From contig OZ176057.1 in assembly GCA_964247055.1 (NCBI GenBank), forward strand, positions 2,604,001 to 2,668,000: DNA of 64,000 nt. The letters are read 5' to 3'. Source of the stretch: Paragordius varius (lineage: Eukaryota > Nematomorpha). The notes under the pieces are model-generated. The model was not told the DNA's origin. It was given only the letters and a program-made list of their open reading frames with translations, and did not search any database. A program made the position numbers and the translations under genes. Below are positions 52,214 to 62,792 of this stretch, one piece after another (the first letter of the stretch is position 1; each line of letters opens with the position of its first letter).

Positions 52214-52254
<41 letters not shown>

Positions 52255-55200
52255 GAAATTTCTTATATCGTATAAACTTTATTAATTTATAAAATAAAAT
52301 GAAAATATTTAAAAATTAACTTCACGTGTATAATTTCGGCTTAACTTTGTAAATTTTGTGATTTTTACAAATATACCATGTGCAATCAAATTCACCCTTG
52401 AAAAATTAAAATTCACTCTCGAACAACTCAAATTCATCCTTACACATTTTAAATTCCTAAAATAAAAATTTTTACTACATAGTTTATTATTTTTTCAGCA
52501 TTATATTAATTTTAAACGTAATTTTATTTTCTTAAAAATGTAAAAAAATATAGGTAATTTTTAATCTTAAAAAACATATAATTTATTTTAGCGTAAATTT
52601 CAATTGTTCAAGGGTGAATTTGAATTGTTATAATTTTTCACTTATAATTTGGTTTTTTTTTTATTTCAAATCTAATCTTCAATTATATAGAGACTAAAAT
52701 ATTAACCTTACTTTATATTTTTCAGTTTACTTTTTTATATACCATTTACAGTTTAAATTCATCTTTAAATTCAAACAATTCAAATTCACCCTAAAAATAA
52801 TGGGTAAAATAAAATTTCGTTTAAAATCAATATAATACTGAAAAAATAATAAAATATGCCATAAGATATATTTTTAATTATTGATGAGTTATATCAGTCC
52901 GCATAATTTATTTTTTGGGTTAATTTGAATTGTTTAAGGGTGAAATTAAATTGTAAATGGTATATTTATCACATATTTCATAAAAAAAAGTTTATATTAA
53001 ATGAGAAAATATTAAAAACTTTTAAAACATCTAAAAAATAATTACCTTTCTTTAGTATTGGATGAATTATCAGTCAATAATCCGACGTCATTGAGTGAAT
53101 TAAAACTTTTTTTGTCACCATTTTTGCCGTGTTCTGCCGTCATAGTAGAAATTTTTATTTTCGTAGATGGATGTATAACGTTAGAGGGCATGGGTATATG
53201 TTGTTTAAGTGATGAGTAAACTTTCGATATACCTATGTAGATATATACAACAAAAAAATCATGGATTTATAACATATTTTAGGCAATTCAAGCTAAAACA
53301 GCAGCTTTTTGAGTAGCGAATGCAATTTATCAGTTGTTTGCGCTTGAAAAAAATGTTGCTTTTAATATGTAAAATAGAGCATTAAAAAAATATTTTTTAG
53401 AGACAAAAAAGACAAACTATTAAAGGAATATACGAATTTTATATAAAATTTATTTTTCCCACTTTCGAATTGTATTTGAAAAAGGTGTGACCTTAATTAC
53501 AATAGAGGGAGTCAAAATTGATCATTATAATTATCACGCTTAAATACTAGAGCACAGTGAAAATATAGTGGTGGTATAACACTTATATTTAAAAAAGAAT
53601 CTACATTAATAATTGAAAATTAACTTAGATTATTGATTATGAATTAATATACAATGAACGCTAGTTATTTACCAATTAACATTTATAGCCAATCAGATAC
53701 CAAATATTATATACAGTAATCGTGCCTAAAAGTAACTCATTTTTACCCCTCTCACCAGCCAATATTAATTCGTTTTACAATACATATGTATTCTATCTAG
53801 TTGTATTGATTAACAAATGAAAAAAACTATCTATAAACATATTACTCAAACTTTATCTCATAGATATAATAGTTTTAATTAATATGTATCTACCATTTTT
53901 CCCGCCACTATTCAACTCGGCTATTAATAACTTTTTGTCTTTATCATCACTTGTGTTGTAATCATTTTTATTTTGAACAGATTTGGTAATTATATTCGCT
54001 GGTATTGTGGAGGAATGCTCGATTTCCAGTTTTCTAGGAGTTTGAGTTTTGGCAACTAAACTCCTTTCAGAACCGCCATCATCAGCTGTTTTGGTGTTGG
54101 TAATGATGATATCAGCTGTTTTTGTATTCAGTTTCTGGTCAGAATAGTGCAACGGTGTGGCAGACAAATTATCCTTTTCCGGTCTTTCCCGATTTTGGGC
54201 TGCTAGACTCCTTTCAGAACCGTCCGTGTCAGCTGTTTTTGGGTCAGGATCTCGTTCAGAATAGTTCAAAGGTCTTGTAGAAGAAGCTTCGATTTCCGGT
54301 CTTTCTCGAGTTTGAAGACTCAAACTTTTGTCAGAACCGCCGCCATCATCATCAGCTGTTTCCCGCGCCCTTTTTCGATCAGCTGATGTGGGCCCAAAAA
54401 TTAAGGTTGTCGGGGCGATACCGCCACCCCCAGCCCTTTTGATTTGACCAACAATGTTAGTTTTACGTCTATTGCTTGCATGACCTAGGTCACCCGCAGT
54501 TGAAGGGATATGTCTAAATTTATTTCTCTGGATAAGACGATAATATTTTTATATATACCATTTACAGTTCAAGTTCACCCTTGAACAATTCAAATTAGCC
54601 CTCGAACAATTCAAATTCACCCTCGAACAATTCAAATTGACCCTTGAACAATTCAAATTCACCTTCGAACAATTCAATTTACCCTAAAATTAAATTATGT
54701 GTTTTCGAACTGGTATAATTCATTATTAATATGAAATATATGTTTATGGTATAGTTTATTAATTTTTCAGTATTATTTTAATTTAAAACAAAACTTTTAT
54801 TTTTTAAAAATATACTAAAATATAGGTAATTTTTAATCTTAAAAAACATATATTTTATTTGAGGGTGAATTTGAATTGTTCAAGGGTGAATTTGAATTGT
54901 TCAAGGGTGAATTTGAATTGTTCAAGAGTGAATTTGAATTGTAAATGGTATATCGTCGAAAAAAAAAATGGTAAGAAATTAAAATTTTTACATGATAAAA
55001 AAGCTATAGGCATCTCTCAATAATAATTATGTAAAACAAACTAGTGTCGTTTTAATAAACAGTTTATGACGAAAATGTGTGGTATCTTTTTAAAATCCCC
55101 AAAAACATTGCAAAAATATCAGATAAAATTGGTTTCTAATAATTATTGTTAGGAATCAAATTATGTTTACGTAAAATTGATTAAATTAATTATTTTTACG

Positions 55201-58200
55201 TTAAAATATAATGGAAATTTTTTGTGTTAAAAATTACTTTCCTGATTTTTTGATCGTATAAAAGGTAAATAATTGGATACTTTTTTGAAATTGGAAAACA
55301 TAATAAAATAATGAATAATATAATAATTAATTATAAAAACGTATTTTTATTATTTGACTGTATATATATATATATATAATTTACACCTCATATCACCCTT
55401 ACACAATTCAAATTCACCCTAATTAAGTGTTTTTAGGATTTAAAATTACTAATATTTTTTTATATTTTTAAAAAATGAAATTTCGTTTAAGATTTGAATA
55501 ATACTGGAAAAAATAAACTATACCATCAAGATATATTTTCTATTAATGATGAGTTATATTAGCCCGAAAACACATAATTTATTTTTAGGGTGAATTTGAA
55601 TTGTAAATGGTATATATTTTGGAGGCTGTGTAAATATATTATTATATTCCGCAATAAATGTATTATTCACTATAATAACAAAAAATGAGAAATTCGTTTT
55701 ATTTTTTTATAAAAATATCGCCTAAAATAATTAGTTTATTGGCGCAATTTAACATAAATCCTTATAATTTTAATTATTACCAAATGTATTACAATATACA
55801 TATATTTTTATTATTAATTATGAATATACTTTTAATAAACGACTAAAAATTAAACCATAATAATATCTCAAAAAAATATTAATATCTAAAAGATGCCAAA
55901 AAATAAAAAAAAATAATAATAATAAATCAAGTTTTTAAATCTATATATATATATATATAATCATTTTATAAAAAATAAATTTTTATATACTAAAAACGCT
56001 ATAAAAATAATAATCATAAAAATAAATGTTTTTGAAAAGTTTTTTTTAAATTCTCAAACAAATAATAATTAAAAACTTACAATTTTTTCGCCAGTGTTTA
56101 ATGGAGGTATAATTTTCCGTTCCTGTATTATAGTTTTGGGATTAAGTAAACCCTGCCTAGCACGCATAAGATAATTTTTCTAAATATAAAATAAAAATTA
56201 AGATTTTTTGATTTAAAAAAAAATTAAAACTAAGATTTATTTGATTTAAAAAAATTATTAAAAAGTTAAAATATAATTAACCTATTAAATGTAAAACAAA
56301 ATCCAAAAAATTTATTTTATAATTTAAAAAATTAAAATATGATATTATTTGAAATGAATATTTAATCATTTAAGAATTTAATTTAAAAAATATAAAAAAA
56401 TATTTTACAGAATAATAAAATTAAAAAAATATTATTTTTTAGGAAAAAAAATAAAAAAAAAATTTAAAAAACTTCATAATCTAAGGCATTAACAGGTTCT
56501 TCGTCACCCAAGTCAGTTAATCTAAATGAATATATAAGTTGAATATAATTGATCAAAAAAAATAATTATTTATTATAAGAGAAAATTTAATTTTTTATTT
56601 GGTTTTTATTTTTCAATCAAATAAAATTATAATTTTGATAAAGAATAGTTTAAACTATTCTTATCGTGCAAAAAAATAAAAAAAAATAAAAAACAATTTT
56701 ATGTTTAATTTTAAATGATAATATTAATCTTTGCCAAGAATTTCATAAAAATATATATTAAACATTGCAAATACAACTAATAAACCCTTCAAAAATATTG
56801 ATAAATGTTTAAATTAATTTTCCGATTACTCTGTTGAAGAGAATTCCAGTTAAAATCACACCATTTTTTGCCAAAAAAATTAAATTTTACACATAAATTA
56901 CAGTAAAAAATAACCAAAGTTTGCTATAAATTTAAGTTAAATTGGATATTTTAAACAAGGTTTTATTTTATTTTTGAAGAAACCGTTTTTGACATAAGTT
57001 TAAGGTTTTTTTGTTCAATTGTTCGAAAACTGTAAACTAATTTCAAAGTTTTTATTAGAAAAAACGTTTTTAATTGTAAAATCTGAAAACATACATTTGG
57101 AAAATTTCTTATAACTTTCTTGACGACTTTATTTGTATTTAGACTTAAACTTTTCTTTTAAAAAAAATCTTGTAAGTTTTTAACTTCTATAAAAAAGAAT
57201 AAAACCGGATAGTTTTATACTTTATTCATTAAACTTTTAAAAGACATGTATTTCGATTTTAAGCACTCTTTTATCTTTTAAACGCAAAATTTTAAAAAAA
57301 TGTATATTATCATCTTTGCATTTTTATAACCATCATCATCATTAAACCTTTCAAAGTTTTTTTCAATCCTTAAAAGAGTTTGGAATTAACAATCAAAACT
57401 TATTCCAAAACAGTTGAGAAATCTAACATTCATAATACCTTTAAAATTTTTATGCAAAACTTTTTTTTGTTCAAAAATCATTTCAAAATCATTCTCAAAA
57501 GAGTTTGGAATTAATAATCAAAATTCATTTCAAAACAGTTGAAAAATCTAACATTCATAATAATACTATGCAATGAAAATAAAATTTTTATGCAAAAAAT
57601 TTTTTTGTGCAAAAATCACTTCAATTTTTTTTCAATCCTCAATAGAATTTGAATTAATAAACAAAATCCATTTATAACAAAACAATTAAGAAATCTAAAA
57701 TTCATAATACTATGCAATGAAAATAAAATTTTTATGCAAAACCTTTTTTTGTGCAAAAATCACTTCAAATTTTTTTCAATCCTTAATGGAATTGGAATTA
57801 ATAATCAAAATTCATTTCAAACAAAACAGGTGAAAAATCTAAATCCATAAAAGCTTTATGCAAAACCCTTTTTTTGTGCAAAAATTACTTCAAATTTTTT
57901 TCAATCCTCAATGGAATATGAATTAATAATCAATTCCTTTCAAAACAGTTGAGAATCTAACATTTATAAAATTAAAACCTTTTTTGTGCAAAAAACTTCA
58001 AATTTTTTCAATCCTTAATGGAATTTCAATTAAGAATTCTAAAATTCATTTCCAAACAGGTGAAAAATAAAAATGCATTTCAAAAATAAAATCTTAAAAA
58101 AATATTACCTGTGTTGATAATCATCCCAACGGGCATAACAAATATCAAGTCCGCCCAAAAAAGCAATTCTTTGATCAATGCAAACAATTTTTTCGTGATG

Positions 58201-61200
58201 TGCCCACATATAAACCTGACTTTTCAAATGGTCCGGGTGTCGTATAATCTAAGGGTATGATATTTTTTAAAAATCTCTTAATAAATCTTTGGATAATAAA
58301 ATTTAGGAAAAATAATCAAATCTTACAGTAGACCCTACCCCATTTCTAATATAGATAAAGAATTTAAAAATCTTGTCCTTATATACCATTTACAATTCAA
58401 ATATACCGTTAAACAATTCAAATTCACCCTTGATCAATTTACATCTACCGTAAAAATAAATTATGTTTTCAATCAATAAGATAACTCACCATTTATACGA
58501 AATATATTTATGACATAGTTTATATTTTTTCAGTATTTTTATTATTTTAAATAAAATTTCATTTGTTATAAAAAATATGAACAATTTTTAATCTTAACAT
58601 AATTTATTTTAGGGTGAATATAAATTGTTCAAATTTGAAGTATAAATGGTATTTGTCATGCCTTTTTCTGAGGTCCTGCTTGTTTCTATAAAAACCTTAA
58701 TAATTGTTAAAAATTACAGACGAACTTTAATGAATGATAATGAACTGTGAATATTAAAATTTTATAAATCAGTTTTTAAGTTTATTCAAAGTTGTGTGTT
58801 TCCAACAAATTTATTCGGTTACAAATTTAAAAAGATAAAACAAAATCATGTAAAAATAATTTTCGCTAATTTTATCGAATATATGTTGCATATAATTAAA
58901 TACTATGTAAGAAATAACTCAATACAAAATTTATTTTTTTTTAGAAAAAAGAGGGGGTAAAAAGCGGATATTAATTCGGGAGTATATTAATCAACAATTG
59001 AGATAATTTTTATATGCCAAGTATCTTCTTTCATACATCATTTTTAACAATGACATTTTTTTAAAAAATTAAATCATAAATTCACAAAAAACTTTTATAT
59101 AAATGTTAGAAAATTTTTCTGACATTTTTAACATAGAACAAAATATTGAAATGCCCCATGGTTCAAGGAGAGGGGGTAAAAATAAATCCAAATATACCAT
59201 TTACAATTCAATTATCACCCTTGAATTTAAATTTACCCTAAAATAAATTTTTAGATAAAAAATTACCTTATTTTTTCATTATTTTTAAAATTTGAAATTT
59301 TATTTAAAATAAATATAATGCTGAAAATATAACAAACTATGCCATAAAGAAATATATTTCATATTAATAATGAGTTATATTTAGCCCGGAAACACATAAA
59401 ATTTAAAAAAGAGATTTGAATCGTAAATGGTATATATAGATACCAAAAATAATCTAACAAATTCTCAAAATATATTATTAATAAAGATACTCAAAAAGAT
59501 TTTAATTATATGAAATTTTTTAAATAAAAAATCAATTAATAAAAATATTTAATTTAAAAAAAAATTTAAAAATTACGCAAATATTGTATGGATGTAATGT
59601 TTTAAGGACTTGTTTCGTATAAAAGCTATTTATACCAAGGGCCAAAGCTACCTCTTTGTAAATCATAATGTAAATCTTTACCCCATCTTCCTAAAAGGAA
59701 TAAAATTTAAAAAAAAATATTTTTTTTATAAAATATTGAGACTTTCAGATTTATTAAATTACTATTTAAACTTTAATATTCTAAGTAAATTAAAAATTTT
59801 GAAAAAAATAAAAATTTCGAAAAAAATAAAAATACTCTAAAAAAAATAATTATTTCATCATAAACTATATATTTTTTTTTTTATAAAATATTGAGAGTTT
59901 CAAATTTATTAAATATTATTTTAAATTTTAGAATTCTAAAAATATATATTAAATTTCAGGGAAAAATAAAAATACTCACAAAAAAAATAAATTTTGACTT
60001 CATTTTTTGATCATAAGATAAAGATTTTTTTTATAAAATATTAAGAGCTTCAGAATTATTAAATTATTTAAACTTAAAACCCTATAAATTTCAAGAAAAA
60101 ATAAAAAGTCATAAAAAAATTGATTTTGACTTCATATCTTCCTAAAAAGGAATAAAATTTAAAAAATATTTTAATAAAATATTGAGACTTTTAGATTTAT
60201 TAAATTATTTAAACTTTTAAATTTTAGAATTCTAAAAAATATATTAAATTTCGGGGAAAAAATAAAAAAAATATTCACAAAAAAATCATCATTTTATATC
60301 TTAAATTAAAAAATTTTTTTTTATAAAATATTGAGTTTCAGATTTACTAAATATTATTTTGAATTTATTATACTAAATAAATTAAATTTTAAAAAATAAA
60401 AAAACTTACAAAAAAAAATAAATTTGAATTCATTTTTTCATCATATGATAAAGATTTTTTTTATAAAATATTAAGAGTTTCAGAATTATTAAATTATTTA
60501 AACTTTAATATACTAATTAAATATGTTAAATTTAAATATTAAAACATAAAATAATTTATGACTTTATTTTTTAAAGTATAGGATAAATTATAAAAAAAAT
60601 TAAATTTTTAAAAATAAGCCTAAAAATTGAAATTATACTATGGACAAAATGTAATAATATATAGACAAATATTTTTTTCTCAACAACCCCATACTTTTTA
60701 AATTTTAATTTTTTGAAATAAAACTTATTGTTTAAATTGCAAATTATAAAATAGAAATGTAAATTGGTAACACAAACAATTATGTATTATACAAATAAAA
60801 GGATTTTTATAAAATAAATTATGATTTAAAAAAGTATGGTTGTCTTTTAGAAAAAAATATTTCTCTTTATATTTTTACGTTTTGTCCATAGTATAATTTA
60901 AATTTTACAATATTTTTTATTAAACAATTGATTTCTAATTTGTATCATAATAAAAACCATATTTTTTTACTGTAAAAGAATTAATTATATGTGTAGTAAT
61001 TCTAGATTTAGGAAATATATTTCTATTCAACCAAAAGTTAATAAATATAAGTTTACAAAAACTAATATATATATATATATATATATTTGAGCAAAAACCT
61101 TTTGTCAGGTAAAAAAATATAAATAAAAGAAATATTAATAAAAAAATATAATAAATTTTTTTAAAAAACGAATTATTTCTATAATGTTTAATATTTTTAA

Positions 61201-62792
61201 TAAGCACATAAAAAAATTTTTATGTTTAAAAATTGTGGTTCTTACAGCTTTCTTCTGCAAAATTTTATCTAATCTCCATTTCTCAGCATCTTTTCCCAAA
61301 GGTCTTTTCAAATAATATTGGGGGCTTAACCTATAAAAGACAAATAAGTAAAAATTAAAATTATAAAAAATAAATATTTAATAGAAATATCTTAAGCGGT
61401 TGTTTTTTAATAATTTTAGGTTTTATATATATATATATATATGCAATTAAAATTCAGCTAAAAAAATATATAAATTTATTATAAATTTTCCATTACTAAG
61501 AGGAAAATAGAACAAAAAGAATATTATAAGAAAGTTTTATAATGTTATCAAGAAAAAAATATAATGAACAGAAAGAAGGACCTTAACAATATAAATAACA
61601 TTACAAATTTTTTTCTTATTAACAATACACACATGTTTTTTTAGTTTCATATCTCATTAAATATTTTTACTTTATAATTTAATTTCTAGTTTATATTTTA
61701 ATTTTCTATTTTTACGTTTGACAAAGATTATTTGGAGTAATCGAAAATTTATAATAAATTTATATAATTTTAGCTGAATAATAATTGCATATATAATAAA
61801 TAAATACCATTTTTTATAAAAACGGCCATATTTTTAATTACTTTAGACCAGGAATGATTTAGACATCCCTCGTTTATATCTCTATATTCATTATTGTTTT
61901 TGCAACCCATAAACAATTCAAAATAATTCAAATTCACTCTTAAACAATTTCAATTCACCCTCAAATAAATTATATGTTTTTTAAGATTTAAATCACTTAT
62001 GTTTTTATATATTTTTAAATATAAAATTTTTTTTTAAATTAAAATAATACTGAAAAAATAATTAATTAGGCCATAAAGATATATTTCATATTAATATTGA
62101 GTAATATTAGTTCGAAAACATATGATTTGTGTAATTTTAATTGTTCGAAGGTAAATTCAAATTGTTCAAGGGTGAATTTGAACTGCAAATGGTATATTTT
62201 ATTATATAAAAAAAACCAAAGTTTGAAAAATAAGAGGTTGTCTCAATTAAAAAAATTTTTTCGTTCTTTAGTTTCAAAATTTTATATTGTATAATTTTAT
62301 AATATACTCTATTAAAATTTATCTTCTTTATATTAAATTTACAATAAAAATTGAGATTATACGGACAAAGCGTATAAAATAAACACAATTTTTTTTCTAA
62401 AACCATAATCTTTTCTAAACTTTAATTTATCCTACAAAAAAATCATTTAATTACACAACAATCGTAAAATACATAAATGAGTGTGCTACCAATTTAAATC
62501 TCTATTTTATAGTCAGTAAAAAACAATAAGTTTTATATGTAAAAAATTACGATTTTTTGCGAAAAAAATAAAAAAATATTTATCTTTTAGAAAAAATAAT
62601 AAGTTTTGTCCGTAGTATGTGTAATTTCAATTTTTACTGTAAAATTTTATTAATCACATTAAAAAAGAAAGGTTTCTTATATATAGATAAATGTAAATCA
62701 TTCAATACCACCAATCAGCTATAAAAATTTCTTCTTTGGCACTGTATAGGGCATCGGCCACTGCAGAAAAATAACTAGCGCCATCTACAAAC
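35618..62792 (-). CDS. Pld: Phospholipase D (PLD1/2 type), 3' 22 exons, N-terminus outside the window
   Basis: PLD hydrolyses phosphatidylcholine to phosphatidic acid and choline at membranes. Exons, 5' to 3': 62792-62709, 61330-61246, 59690-59577, 58248-58109, 56521-56473, 56179-56081, 54527-53894, 53232-53046, 51732-51533, 50485-50099, 49616-49536, 49086-48968, 47863-47753, 47211-47101, 46525-46437, 45731-45568, 44070-43909, 41049-40923, 40357-40240, 38416-38094, 37299-37214, 35823-35618; stop at 35618-35620. All phases agree, giving 1224 residues here. HKD1 is [11 protein letters not shown] (H112, K114, D119 of this part) and HKD2 is [13 protein letters not shown] (H914, K916, D921) followed by GSANINDRS. 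The IYIENQFF and LLPGFEGEI motifs and the C-terminal TVFT (human MEVWT) are present. The PX and PH domains must lie beyond 64000. The loop between HKD1 and GKDYSNF is about 520 residues, against roughly 120 in human PLD1. A Ser/Asn/Glu-rich insert also follows FRCIPTD. Confidence 0.97.
35885..36133. repeat. MITE family A copy (last PLD intron)
   Basis: Ends TATACCATTTACAG and TTGTAAATGGTATA; short arms with two units on the left and one on the right. It starts 62 bp from the last PLD exon. Confidence 0.85.
36175..36453. repeat. MITE family C copy
   Basis: Begins CAGTAAAAATATAAATTAC; right arm TGTCTTTATATTTTTACAT. It lies about 40 bp from the family A copy, separated by a TA run. Confidence 0.75.
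37552..37803. repeat. MITE family C copy with complete ends
   Basis: Begins CAGTAAAAATTGATATTA and ends CCGTATAATTTCTTTTACTG. Confidence 0.8.
38877..39118. repeat. MITE family F copy, well preserved
   Basis: Ends TACAGTCATGTATCC and GGATACATGACTGTA; the inner arms GGTAAAGAATGGAAAAAAC and TTTTTTCATTCTTTAAC pair. TA flanks. It lies upstream of PLD exon 38416-38094. Confidence 0.8.
39471..39796. repeat. MITE family A copy with asymmetric arms
   Basis: Two units on the left and five on the right (TTGAATTGTTCAAGGGTAA type); ends TATACCATTTACAATTC and CTGTAAATGGTATA. Confidence 0.9.
41194..41455. repeat. MITE family A copy, ends worn
   Basis: The left TIR is degraded (TTGATTCTCGAACAATTCC); the core GAGTTATATTAGCCC and the right end AATTATGGTATA remain. 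Confidence 0.7.
41680..43883. repeat. MITE C-derived satellite of about nine units (PLD intron)
   Basis: Head-to-tail copies of family C, with CAGTAAAAACTGG-type unit starts near 41951, 42216, 42482, 42748, 43000 and 43440, spaced 252-266 bp where measurable. Each unit keeps both arms (ACGGACAAAACGTGAAAA and TTTTTACGTTTTGTCC). The array ends about 25 bp from the exon at 43909-44070. Confidence 0.85.
44440..45540. repeat. Tandem array of about six units, 125-240 bp (PLD intron)
   Basis: The motif CATATAAACCCCAAAAACAT followed by TCTCAACAAATCA recurs near 44540, 44775, 44900, 45080, 45255 and 45465. Flanking parts (AATCTTATTCTTAAAC, TTTTTTCTGCTCTTTAT) repeat with it. No similarity to the MITEs was seen. 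Confidence 0.75.
46003..46343. repeat. MITE family A copy
   Basis: Four to five units are in the left arm, some carrying a CCTCCTTGAAC variant, and two in the right; ends TATACCATTTACAG and TTGTAAATGATATA. Confidence 0.85.
46690..47115. repeat. Two-copy tandem duplication including a PLD splice donor
   Basis: The segment from ATATAAATCTGGGG to AAATTAAACCTCAATATATA occurs twice, ending at about 46890 and 47110. The second copy runs into the true exon end, minus strand TATATTGAG|GTTTAATTTTT; the first keeps the same junction as a decoy. Confidence 0.75.
47909..47944. repeat. (TA)n microsatellite
   Basis: A slightly interrupted TA tract adjoining the family A element on its right. Confidence 0.8.
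47947..48385. repeat. MITE family A copy with the longest arm
   Basis: The left arm carries about eleven units of the GAACAATTCAAATTCACC type, including a higher-order pair in which CATACAATTCAA variants recur 126 bp apart. The right arm has only one or two units and ends ACTGTAAATGATATA. The [11 protein letters not shown] and NNSNLP-like translations are repeat artefacts. Confidence 0.9.
50817..50974. repeat. MITE family D, two-ended copy
   Basis: The arms ATTGCTAGAAAGTTATTAAT and ATTAATAATTTTCTATCAAT are inverse; TTATTGCCGAATTGCATAT and ATATGCTATTTGGCAATAA continue the pairing. Confidence 0.7.
51088..51443. repeat. MITE family C copy split by a long (TA)n
   Basis: Complete ends CAGTATAAATTAATAATG and TTAAATTCTTACTG. 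A TA tract of about 67 bp (51185-51251) sits in the left half where other copies have a T/A-rich stretch, so the microsatellite grew inside the element. Confidence 0.8.
52372..52629. repeat. MITE family A copy, right end lost
   Basis: Begins TATACCATGTGCAATC; the right arm stops after GGTGAATTTGAATTGTTA without the terminal GTAAATGG. Confidence 0.75.
52738..52964. repeat. MITE family A copy
   Basis: Ends TATACCATTTACAG and TTGTAAATGGTATA; the core is in the reverse orientation relative to the copy at 52372, about 110 bp away. Confidence 0.85.
54554..54952. repeat. MITE family A copy next to the PLD loop exon
   Basis: Five to six units on the left and four on the right; ends TATACCATTTACAG and TTGTAAATGGTATA. 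It begins 27 bp from the exon 54527-53894 acceptor, where the branch site would lie. Confidence 0.9.
55377..55614. repeat. MITE family A copy
   Basis: Left end drifted (TAATTTACACCTCATATC), core GAGTTATATTAGCCCG, right end TTGTAAATGGTATA. Confidence 0.8.
57340..58075. repeat. Tandem array of about six 110-150-bp units (PLD intron)
   Basis: The motif TTTTTTGTGCAAAAATCACT, then TTTTTTCAATCC, then AGTTGAGAAATCTAACATTC recurs across the interval. It lies between the exons at 56521 and 58109; no copied splice site was recognised. Confidence 0.7.
58382..58652. repeat. MITE family A copy
   Basis: Begins TATACCATTTACAATTC and ends TATAAATGGTATT; two or three units per arm. Confidence 0.8.
59193..59434. 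repeat. MITE family A copy
   Basis: Ends TATACCATTTACAATTC and TCGTAAATGGTATA; short arms, core GAGTTATATTTAGCCCG. Confidence 0.8.
59684..60600. repeat. Tandem array of about six units including a copied PLD splice acceptor
   Basis: The motif TTTTTATAAAATATTGAGA, then TTTCAGATTTATTAAAT, then an ATAAAAA tail recurs about every 130-160 bp. At about 60130-60160 the array repeats CTTCCTAAAAAGGAATAAAA, a near copy of the true acceptor and exon start at 59684-59710 (minus strand CTTTTAG|GAAGAT). Confidence 0.75.
60619..60910. repeat. MITE family C copy
   Basis: Left arm AAAAATTGAAATTATAC followed by ATGGACAAAATG; right arm GTTTTGTCCATAGTATAATT. Outermost bases are worn. Confidence 0.8.
61905..62196. 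repeat. MITE family A copy
   Basis: The left end lacks a recognisable terminal ACCATTT; two units follow, and the right end is GAACTGCAAATGGTATA. Confidence 0.75.
62342..62639. repeat. MITE family C copy
   Basis: Begins CAATAAAAATTGAGATTA and ends GTAATTTCAATTTTTACTG; starts about 145 bp right of a family A copy. Confidence 0.8.

Noticed and set aside
59610-59840. 76-residue plus-strand frame
   Set aside because: It is antisense to a PLD exon at 59577-59690 and the adjoining tandem array.
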